Below are positions 39,902 to 49,065 of a DNA stretch of 64,000 nt, piece after piece. Under the pieces are notes generated by a model. That model was not told where the DNA came from. It saw only the letters and a program-made list of their open reading frames with translations, and did no database searches. The translations under genes were made by a program, and so were the position numbers. This stretch comes from Seminavis robusta (Eukaryota; Bacillariophyta; Bacillariophyceae; Naviculales; Naviculaceae), in the NCBI GenBank assembly GCA_903772945.1, contig CAICTM010000242.1:22454-86453 (forward strand), written 5' to 3'. Numbering within the stretch: position 1 is the stretch's first letter; each line of letters begins with the position of its first letter.

Positions 39902-41828
39902 CTTGGTCAGGCTGTGTGGTTGGGGTCGAAGCGAACGGGAGGCTTGGTTGGGAGTATTCACAGGTATATGCACCAGCTATCCGGAAAGAAGAGGCGGGCA
40001 ATCAATTTATGTGAAGTTTACATGATTGCTGGAGGTTGGATGTTGGATGCAAATCAATTCGGGATAAACCGAAGGACGCAAAGATCTTGTGGATACCTTT
40101 AGGTCGGAGGGACGAAACGTGCCGCTCGCTCTCCGAGCCCGAGAATCTGGGATCCCTCTCACTAAATGTCGTCGGTTGATCGCCTCAATGCTGCGATGTT
40201 TGTTGATGCTGATTGATGCACCGGCGGTACGTGTACCGGTACGACCAGTGAGTTTATGAAGAACATTGTATCTCGCATCATTATTGTTGCTTGTCCCTCT
40301 CTCTCTCATCTGCCAGCCATTCCATTTACTTTGTGATACTACCTTGCTTGCTAGTCGGTAGCCTTCAAAGTTTGCGCCAGAAATCAGGAATTGAATCCAA
40401 ACGACAACAATGCCAGAAGCCAAAGCAGCAAGTGTTACACCACAGTCAATGGACCGTGGCGATGACCAGAAGAAGAGGGCAGAAGAAGCCAAGAGACGAC
40501 AGCAAAGCGATGCTAGTGAAGATTGTTGTTGCTGCATCTGTTGTGTGCCTGTCGATGGAGTTCCCGGTCTGGAGTGAAGAATGAATCAATTAATTTGAAC
40601 GGCAATGAAGATCCATCGTCTCCTGCATTGAAGGTCTCCTTCATTGAAGAATTGTCGTCTTTCTTCCGCACATGCATATTGTCAACAGTGGTGCGTGAGA
40701 ATACCGGTACCGGTACGGGAAGTAACTGGACTGCATGTTTTAATTTATTAAACTTAGAGTCGACTTCGTTAGTTTGCATCATTGTGCTGCAATACGCTTG
40801 CTTGATTCTTACCCGATTAGTTGCTCACGTCGAAACAAGCCTCTCTCCTCGTCAAGAGGAGGTTTTGGTTTCCATCTCGACATATCGATCTTACCGGTAC
40901 GGTATACAGCTCGCAATGAGAGGGGGGTCTGTTGCTACCGGTATTTCCTTCTCCGTACAGAAACTGCGCGGAGGTGCTAGGCAGATGGGCCCATTGCATC
41001 GAATCATTCAATCATTCTCTTGCAAGGAGTACTGCTTGTAGAATAGGCCAGGCTCTTCATCATCAATTAACACCGTGCAGACATTGAAGATGTGGTTTAG
41101 GAGCAACTATTAAATACCATAGAAGGTTATCTTTCGAGGCATGGCTGGCTGGTCTCCAGGAAACGACGATGCCATAATATTTTACAGACTTGGGCAAACA
41201 CGGCAAGCAAGAGGCCGTGTGAAGTGGGTTTGGCAGTGTGGCAGCGGGTGAATTTGGATTGTTCAACAGGAAGGTTCCACTGCCTATCCATTGCAGGTCA
41301 GGATTGGAGGTGGGCTGCACCAATCGGCGTGGATCATGGAAGTGTGTACCGGTACCACTGTACGAACTTTGAACCAGACTACAATACTGCACCTCCACGC
41401 CCCCCATTGCGCTTTGTGGAGGCAACAATGATCTTGAGCAGTTTTGATCAAAGTTTGTTTGGTCCTGCAGACAAGACGTTGCTTTGGGACCCTCAACTAG
41501 CTGCAGTCTTTGCAACCGAGAACGACGAGCTAGTCTGGCTAGAAAGCCTCAAAAGAAATTCCCGGCCTCCTCATCAACTCAAAGGATATGACATCTTTGT
41601 GTGATCCTTGGCTGATGTTGACTGTGCTGGAGTGGACACCGTGGAACCATGTAATCACGGTCCGCGCCTGAATCTGCAGCGCCTTCTTCAGCTAAATCTT
41701 TCGCTTGTTGGCAGCAAATTCAGACAAAGCACGACACTTTCGTAGAAATCTACGCGTGGTGTTACTAGTACCACACAGGGTTTCTGGCCTGCAGAAAAAC
41801 CTGAAGAGGCGAAAAGCTGAAGAGACCT
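39902..41828. other. Intergenic with small open frames and GGTACCGG motifs
   Basis: About 1.9 kb. Apart from the small Cys-rich frame at 40410-40577, no coding region is supported. The 176-codon frame 40007-40537 (-) overlaps it in antisense and lacks family features, and the frame at 41224-41604 has no ATG. ACCGGTACCGGT palindromes lie near 40232, 40704 and 41348. Confidence 0.45.
40410..40577 (+). CDS. Possible 55-residue protein with Cys-cluster tail
   Basis: An ATG in the context ACAACAATGCC opens 55 codons. The first 38 are hydrophilic and charged (DDQKKRAEEAKRRQQ), and the tail is DCCCCICCVPVDGVPGLE, with six Cys in seven positions. Such clusters are often palmitoylated or bind metal, and the layout recalls CYSTM-type mini-proteins, though the hydrophobic part is short. 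No homologue can be named. It could also be a first exon or a chance frame. Confidence 0.3.
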   Translation: MPEAKAASVTPQSMDRGDDQKKRAEEAKRRQQSDASEDCCCCICCVPVDGVPGLE

Positions 41829-41834
41829 GCGGCC
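41829..41834. repeat. Target site duplication, left
   Basis: GCGGCC directly precedes the left LTR and recurs directly after the right LTR at 48867-48872. Confidence 0.85.
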
Positions 41835-42007
41835 TGAGGGTTTTTGCTACATTGTGAGCTATTTTACTCTATCCTATACCTATTCTCAACTGTTTGCTTG
41901 TTGATATTTCAAACTCCATCAGTTGAGGCAGCACCACTGCTGTCATGGTTGGAAGCATGCTGACCTTCCAGATTGTTCAGGATCTCATGATCCCTCACTA
42001 TCTCACA
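41835..42007 (-). repeat. 3' LTR of the copia element (left in window)
   Basis: 173 bp, starting TGAGGGTTTT and ending TATCTCACA on the plus strand, and identical by eye to 48694-48866. It contains the last codons of Pol and the Pol stop (41909-41911). Confidence 0.95.
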
Positions 42008-45000
42008 CGCCCTCAGATGCTTCGAAGGCTGCTTCAGTTGTGCTGCTGTCATTGTTTCAGCCTCCCACTGCAAGATGCTCTCGCGTTGTGACTCAAACAA
42101 TGATGTTGGTTGTGGCTTGGTGGCTATGTCAGCCAATTGATACCTACTTGGTATCTTGTGGATGGATATCTTCTTGGATCGAACGTGATCCCTGAAATGA
42201 TGCATCTTCACGCATATGTGCTTCGTCCTCGGACGCATCTTGGGTTCCTTTGCCATCTCGAGAGCTCCACTGTTGTCCTCGAACACTTTGCAATGAACAA
42301 CGGGAGGCTGATTGTGCGTGGACCAGCTGAGTCTCTCCTTCGTTTCCTCAATCAACTGCATCAAGTTAATTGTATCCCTTAAGGATTCGGACAGTGCATT
42401 ATACTCTGCTTCTGTCGTAGATAGAGCCACCTCTCTCTGTAGTTTTGATGCCCACGTTACTGGACATCCTGCATAGAGGATGACGAATCCAGTACGTGAT
42501 CGAGCTGTGCCTGGATCAACGTCCGCAGTCGTTCGGTTCCAGTTACCGACAAAGTCCGCGTCCACGAACACGTCGAACGAGCACTTCTGCGGATTCAATA
42601 CTATCCCCTTTTCGGCGTTTCCAGCCAGATACCTTCCGATCCTCTTCACTGCTGCTGCATGAGACTCTTTCGGGTCTGCAGAGAACCTTGCACACTGATG
42701 CACGGCATATGCCAGATCTGGTCGTGTTGACTTTTCCAGAAAATTCAACTTGCCAATGACGCTCCGGTAGCTCCAATCGTCCTTCATAGGATCGCCACCT
42801 ACGTCGCGGTGCAGTCTCACTGTTGATGCTGCTGGGGACGCCTGCGACTTGGTCTTTTCGTTGTATCCAAGGTCATCTAGGATCTGCTTGATCATGTGTG
42901 GCTGAGTCAACTTGATCAGCCCGTTTGCCAACTTCTCAATCTTGACTCCTAAGTAATCCGAGAGATCACCTTCATTCGTCATGTTGAATGCGCGGAACTC
43001 CTTTCCTTCTTTGCTCACGAATGGCTTCGAAACAAGCTCAAACACATCATCAATCTCCTTGTCCGTTGGTGCGATGAATATCCCATCGTCCACGTAGATG
43101 AGCAGGACCACTGAGCCTTTGTAGTACACGCACATGTCGACGCTGCTCTGTTCGAATCCTCGAGCTATCAATCCGTCGTGCATGTACCGGTTCCATACTC
43201 TTCCAGCTTGCTTTTGACCGTAAAGGTTCTTTTCCAAGAGTAGGCAATGGTCACCGTGATAGCGGCGCTTGTCGCTCGTCTGTTTGAGCACTGATCTTCC
43301 CTTCGATTGCGCGACGCTGAATCCTTGTGGCACTTCCATGTACATCTCGCATTCAATGTCTGCCTGTGGGAAGGCCAGTACAAATCAACCTGCCGTGATT
43401 TCCAGCAGTTGACCAACATCAACACGAGGAATGCGCGGATTGTTGTCCATCCGACGACTGGGGAGTAGGTGTCCCAGTAGTTAACAAATTTTGTCTGCTT
43501 CCCACCATGAACGTTTAATCTCGCTTTCCACTTGTAGATCTCTTGTGTCGCGATCCTTCTCTTGCGTCTGAAAGCCCACACGGATGGCAACAGCTTCGTT
43601 CCTTTCGGCATCACGGATTTTGGGACCACTCGCCAATGCTTGAAGTCCGTGTGCGAGTCAACTTCTTTCGTCATTGCTTCCCGGAACTGTTTCGAATCAT
43701 GTGCATCCATAGCGCCGTCGATGTACATGATGTCCGGATTTGCAGATGCGGCAAATGAGATTGGGTCCTCCATGTCATCTTGGATTTGATATCCCTCAAC
43801 GTGGAACACCTCCCACGGGATTTCCGCCGCTGCCAACGAGATCTCATAGTCATCTCTGATACGCTCAGGCAGTCGGATCCTTCGACCACTTCTTGATCGC
43901 TTCTCCTCTCTTCCATCGTGTCGCCCTGTCTCGTTCCTGGCGGGGACGCTTTCCCGTTCAGGCTCTATGTTTCCATCATTGTGGGTCTCGCCGTGGATTC
44001 CGAAATCCTCTCTCAATATATCCTCCGCAGTTGGAATTTGCGACTCGCGATTCCGAGTCTCGTCCGAATCGTGACGGGAATCGTCTCTCTCTTCTTGTTG
44101 TTGTTGTTTCGGAACACTTTCTTGATCGTCTCCACGATGACGATCTGCCGCTGGTTCCGGCTCCTCCTGCTCCGTAAAACCTGCCTTCTCCTGCCACTTT
44201 GATGGAGGGACTATGTTGCCTGTTGAACGGCGCAGCGTGTCACAGAGGTCGTCATACTGGCAGTGGAACTGCGGTGATACAAGACCCGTTCTCAAACTCA
44301 GAACCAATGCCACCTTCCTTGAATGACGAGGCGACAGACCTAGATAGATCCCGATTCGCGCCTTGTGTTCCCACTTGGGCATCGGCTTCCCTTGTTGCGC
44401 CCTGTTGTCCAGGACGTAAACAGGGGACCCGAAAGTGTGGGCGTTCTTGACCTTGGGCTCTACGTCCACTCCGGAGAAAAGCTCCAGAGGCGAGACGTGA
44501 TCCTTTCCTTTGCGGATTGGCGTCGCGTTCGCGATGTCATTCGCGTACCTGACCGCATATGGCCATAGATGGGCCGTGATTGCGTTCGGCCATCTCTGTT
44601 TTGAGTGCAGAATCATTGTCCTTGCTGCTTCCTGCAGATCTCGGATCTTCTTCTCTGCCCTTCCATTCATATGGTGTGCATTGACCGCTGCATACGAGAT
44701 CGTCTGCCCACTCCTGTGGACTTCCTCGACGAATGCCTTGCTCTCAAAGATTCCATTGTCTCCGTGGTAGTGTCGAACGGTCACTCCAAAAGTCTTGGCA
44801 TATCTCTCGAAGGCTCTCTTGGCTATGATTGTCTGCTCAGCGGAGGTTGACGTCTGTAAGTGGACAAATGACAGTCCACTATAGTGATCAACAAACACGG
44901 TGCTGACGGTGTATCTCTTGCGCGTCAGAATGCCTCTCATTTGCCCGATGAAGCCTGGCGTTGATGAGATGAGCTGATCAACCCCGACCACGAAGCCTGG

Positions 45001-46929
45001 GGCTGTTGCATTCGGGACCATGTCATTATTTTGATTGACTGGTGTCCGCGACCGCCATGCTCTCTTGGTTGCTCTACCGAACATACAGCTTGCACATTTG
45101 GGTGCTCTTGCGTTCACGAGGGAGGCTGGGAGTGCTCCTCGTTGTGCGAGCTTCCTGATTCTGTCGAAGGACAAGTGACCGAGTCGGTAGTGCCATGATA
45201 GAAGGTCCGTCTCCTTGGTCATGTACTCCGTGTAGTCGTGGTCTACCACTGGGACCTGAACGAACTTGTTCAGATCCTTTCCCATCTTGAATGCATCCGT
45301 CACTTGCTGTTGGAACTCCTTGGAACGTTCGCCCTCAGTGTTGACGTGTCTGGGAAGATCTGGATGCGCCCTGTGCTCGAACTCTGGATCGTCTTCGCTG
45401 TCAGATCCGTCGGAGGAAACAGACGACTCGTCGTCGGTCACGGAGACTGCTGGACAGCAGAGTAACTCCGTCTCATCAAGCTCTTGCTCCTTCCTATCGG
45501 AACTAATGGCTGGTGCAATCTCCGAGCAGAATGCATGGAGTTTCGAGAAGGAAGGTGCGCTCCGAACGATTGCAATATTGTTGGACGGGGACAGAGGAAT
45601 CATCCTCTTGAAGCTCCTCTGATTCCAAAACAGCTCCACCGAATCCTCATACGTGGCACACCACGTTCCTCTTTGCTTTGGTCGGTTGTCATCTGCAACC
45701 CTCGCCCAGTGTTGTGGCGACAGCAGCCTGTACGGCGTTGATGGGTTGTAGTACGTGTCAGGGATGAGGAAGTGATGGACCATGCCATCGTCATCTTCAA
45801 TTGACCACCTCACTGTTCCCTTGTACGTTGCCGTGACTGTCCCACCTATTCCTTGGACCTTCACCTGGACCTTCGTGGGCTTGCCTATGAAGTCCTTCAT
45901 GCAGTTGGTGATGCACCTGGATGAGCAGTTGTCTATCGCAATCAAGACTGAGTCTGCGTCGTATTGGTGGTCCTCAGCGCTCTGATTGTTTTGGTTGGAT
46001 AGCGAGAAGGCAATGAACTGCAGAGCCGTAATGGGGTTGGTTTCGCAAGCCAACATTCGAAGTCCTCCTTTCAAGATCAGCAGGAATCTGATGAAGAGCT
46101 GAAAAGTCGTTGCAGGTAGGTGTGGATTGTTGGAGTGATTGAACTCCCAGAGCGTCACCGGATACCTCTTGTTACGGTACCTGCCACAGATCTTGGCGTA
46201 CGGCTCGTCCTCGTCATCGCCCTGATCCAGGAACGACTCATCGTCATCAATTCTCCTCTTGTTCTTGTTCTCCGTAGGAATTCCTGCCGACTCCATGATG
46301 GCCATGTGCGATAGCTCGATCATGAGCAGTGTCGCGTTGGTCACGCCCCACGAGACGGACTTGATTGCATCGATTGATGTCTTGCAGACTCTTGTAAGGA
46401 AGGCAGGTTCCCTCCTGAGTCTTTTGGGCACGTACTGTGGTGCCTCTTGAGGGCTCAGACCCCACACGAGCATCGTCCTTGCCACGGCGAAGAACATAAA
46501 CAAGGCTGCACCGAACTCGGTGCTCGCGAAGGCGAACGCCGTCGTGTCCACAGCACACGACGCTGCTGCAGCAGCAATCCTAATCAACAGATGGATGGGG
46601 TCCTCGAACAACATCATGACGAGGATGAACAACATGGGTTCGCTGTACAGCGCCCTAAGCCATTCGAAGGTTCCGAGCATGTTCTCGGCGGCTAAGAGAA
46701 GTAGCATCTGTGAAAGATGCACTTCTGCTGCCGCGTCATCAAATGCTCGCTCTGCTCTCGTGCCCAAGGATTCGACGGTCTCCTTCCAGCTCAGGATTGT
46801 CACTAGAGCGTTGGCTATTGCTATGGCTAAGAGTAGGGGCTGAAGGGCACAAGTAACAGAAAGTTGGTCACTAAAGTGATTACAGTACGCTACAAGTGGG
46901 TACGACAGGTGTCCTCTACTCCGCCACCA
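41909..46929 (-). CDS. pol: Copia Pol: protease, integrase, reverse transcriptase, RNase H (one frameshift)
   Basis: Pol is open directly after the Gag TGA and has no early ATG, which fits expression by readthrough. Counting from 46803: residues 30-165 hold several hydrophobic segments; the protease active site is IDNCSSRCITN (about 290-300); the integrase HHCC domain is WHYRLGHLS...CASC (about 537-573); the integrase core has Asp608, Asp682 in HGDNG and Glu718 in NGRAEKK. RT follows, with the catalytic YVDDGIF, and then RNase H, with DADFVGNW and STTEAEYNALSE. The frame shifts at the AAA run 43382-43384, just after the first conserved RT strand: one base is missing relative to an open RT. 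The C-terminus extends about 30 codons into the LTR. It is probably active if the indel is a sequencing error. Confidence 0.9.
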
Positions 46930-48291
46930 TCAGAGCTCTTCATCGACGACTGGGAGCAACGTATCGGTCCCGACGTCTTCAATCGCATTTGCCAATGCTG
47001 CAGCGGATGCGTCTTCTTCCTTGGGCTTGTCCTTGGCAGCTGCCAAGGCTTCCTTCATCTTTTCACATCCAGTCTTGTGGACGATTCCTTTGTTGTTTAC
47101 CTCGAGGACCCACTTGGTTGTGTGATGGTAAGGGCAGTAGATGTACTTCTTGCCGTTGACGGTCTTGTGCTGAGTCTCTCCTTGCTTTGGAGGAACAAGC
47201 TTCCAAGCGTTCTTCTCGGCGTAATCACTCGCCTTCTCACTCTTCTTGCCGTCCGTCGCACCCTTAGGCGCTCCTTTCGTGGTGGAGGGCGTCTTGAGCC
47301 TGCTCATTTCAGCCTTGAGTGTGAGGATCTCAAGCTCCTCATCAGTCTTCTTGAGCCAGACCTTCCTGTCCTTCAACACTTTGTACTTCTCCAATGCCGT
47401 GGACATCAACGTGGCATACTCCAGATCGATGGTTCCGTCTTCATAGGCCTCTTGTTTGCGTGCGATGTAAGTGGCGAATGTCTTGTCGGCACAGTTGTTG
47501 TACCCATCGAAAAGCGGGTTCAGCATCGAAGGAACTGCCACGTTGCGTGCCGTCAGCTGATTGACAAGGTCATCAACTCTGTCATTGAACGCTGCAATGT
47601 CGGACTTGCACTCTTCCATGATGATTTCGAGGTTGGCAAGTCTCTTCATGATGAGAGCCACTGTCGCCTTGGTCTCAACCGAGACGATCTTGATGATGTC
47701 GTAGAGCATACAAGCTCCATCTTCCTTGTTGATGGGAGGTGGTGCAGCCTGTCCTGGCTGAGTCGCGGCTGCCGCATTGACGGTGTAGTTGGCCTTTCTG
47801 TTGATGAGCTTATCTGCGAGCTTGGACGTAATGGATCCGATGATGAGTTGTCGGAGGCATGCTGACGCCTGATGTTCCCTGTTGTCCTGTCGAAGGTACG
47901 TGATTGCGTGGTTCTTGACTCCTGCGACTGTGAGGCAACCATACTCTTGCGTGATGTTTCTGGGAGTGCCTTCTTCGTCCGTGATCAAGAGGATGGTGGT
48001 CCACCCAAATGCTTCAGCACGGTGCCAGATCTTGCGAAGGAAGTCACGTAACTTGATTTCGGTGCCGTCGTACTGAGGCGTGAATGGAGCGGTGGCAGCG
48101 ATGAAAATCTTGAGTCCAGTTCCGGACGTGAAGTCCCAGGCGTTGTTTCCGGTTCCTGCTGGAGTCACCGCGAAAGGTGCTACTGGTCGTGCAGGTTGCC
48201 CTTGTCCGCGGATTGCAGTCAGTACAGCTTGATCTTGCATCGCGGCTGCGACTGCTGCCGTAACTAGTTGCGCGATCTGAGCAGCGTCCAT
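46930..48291 (-). CDS. gag: Copia Gag
   Basis: 453 residues from the ATG at 48291 to TGA 46930-46932. It has an Ala/Gln-rich N-terminus, a helical capsid-like middle, a coiled-coil region (about 300-335, EKYKVLKDRKVWLKKTDEELEILTLKAEM) and a diatom-type Cys/His motif (YCPYHHTTKW...H...C, about 390-413) in place of a standard CCHC knuckle. The acidic C-terminus ends at a TGA followed by TGG, and the same frame continues open into Pol. Gag would form virus-like particles and package the element RNA. It is preceded by a 402-bp leader (48292-48693) between LTR and start. Confidence 0.85.
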   Translation of the reverse strand: MDAAQIAQLVTAAVAAAMQDQAVLTAIRGQGQPARPVAPFAVTPAGTGNNAWDFTSGTGLKIFIAATAPFTPQYDGTEIKLRDFLRKIWHRAEAFGWTTILLITDEEGTPRNITQEYGCLTVAGVKNHAITYLRQDNREHQASACLRQLIIGSITSKLADKLINRKANYTVNAAAATQPGQAAPPPINKEDGACMLYDIIKIVSVETKATVALIMKRLANLEIIMEECKSDIAAFNDRVDDLVNQLTARNVAVPSMLNPLFDGYNNCADKTFATYIARKQEAYEDGTIDLEYATLMSTALEKYKVLKDRKVWLKKTDEELEILTLKAEMSRLKTPSTTKGAPKGATDGKKSEKASDYAEKNAWKLVPPKQGETQHKTVNGKKYIYCPYHHTTKWVLEVNNKGIVHKTGCEKMKEALAAAKDKPKEEDASAAALANAIEDVGTDTLLPVVDEEL

Positions 48292-48693
48292 GGTTGGTGC
48301 TTGTGCTATCCTTTCTTGATCGCGTAACCTGCGTCTCTCTAACCGATCTCTCGTCCGTTGTAGTTGCCTGGCGACTTGTTGGATCTGATCCGCTCTTCTG
48401 ACTGCTCTCTGTTCCCTATTTGGAAACTCTTGATTCTCGTCGGAGTCAGAAATCTTGTTCGTTCACTTCACAGTGGGTGAAGTAAATGAGGTCCTCAGTT
48501 CGACAGAAGTGAGGTGGCGTTGACTACAGTCAACGTCCTTTGGCCGATGCCAAAATGTATTGGTACGGAGCAGCTCCTTTAGTGACTGGATTGTCAGTAA
48601 AAGGCGGTGCTCGGTGGCTTAACGAGGTGCTCCTTGAAACAACGTAAGTGACAAGGAGTTGCTCGAAGCATGCAGCATGCGCAGAGGAAGCGT
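48292..48693 (-). other. Untranslated leader of the copia element
   Basis: 402 bp between the 5' LTR and the Gag ATG. It should contain the primer-binding site. The bases next to the LTR (CGCTTCCTCTGCGCATGC on the element strand) do not match the usual initiator-tRNA 3' end by eye. Nothing else was recognised. Confidence 0.6.
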
Positions 48694-48866
48694 GAGGGTT
48701 TTTGCTACATTGTGAGCTATTTTACTCTATCCTATACCTATTCTCAACTGTTTGCTTGTTGATATTTCAAACTCCATCAGTTGAGGCAGCACCACTGCTG
48801 TCATGGTTGGAAGCATGCTGACCTTCCAGATTGTTCAGGATCTCATGATCCCTCACTATCTCACAG
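48694..48866 (-). repeat. 5' LTR of the copia element (right in window)
   Basis: 173 bp, identical by eye to 41835-42007. It is the transcription start side for the minus-strand element and lies next to the host helicase gene. The open frame at 48767-49033 (-) is Pol-tail sequence carried in the LTR. Confidence 0.95.
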
Positions 48867-48872
48867 CGGCCA
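48867..48872. repeat. Target site duplication, right
   Basis: GCGGCC, matching 41829-41834. Confidence 0.85.
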
Positions 48873-49065
48873 AACTTGCAACAAACTTTAAAACTATTAG
48901 CCAGCCAGAGCAGGACAGAGTGCTTTGTATCTTTGACACCCAGCGATAGTAGCGAAGAGAGGAGACAAGAGACAGACAAAATCAGAAGAAGAAGAAGAAG
49001 AAGAGAAAAGTGCTGTTGTGGCACAGATAGCATCGGAAGATCGACTGAACGAGCAATCCATCACC

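Larger units (their letters stand above)
41835..48866 (-). mobile_element. Complete Ty1/copia LTR retrotransposon (diatom CoDi-like)
   Basis: The element is 7,032 bp, bounded by two 173-bp LTRs that read identically base for base by eye and begin and end TG...CA on the plus strand, with a 6-bp target duplication. Domain order on the minus strand is Gag, protease, integrase, reverse transcriptase, RNase H, which is the copia order (integrase before RT). Gag and Pol lie in the same frame separated by a TGA, and Pol has one frameshift. Identical LTRs indicate recent insertion. It landed about 200 bp upstream of the start codon of the SNF2/HLTF-like gene, in its promoter or 5' UTR, in opposite orientation. 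No primer-binding site or polypurine tract could be assigned with confidence. Confidence 0.95.

Noticed and set aside
40007-40537. Minus-strand 176-codon frame with hydrophobic start
   Set aside because: No family features, and its sequence reads through a GGTACCGG palindrome and antisense to a small Cys-rich frame.
48767-49033. Minus-strand 88-codon frame next to the right LTR
   Set aside because: Most of it is Pol-tail sequence carried in the LTR plus host flank.
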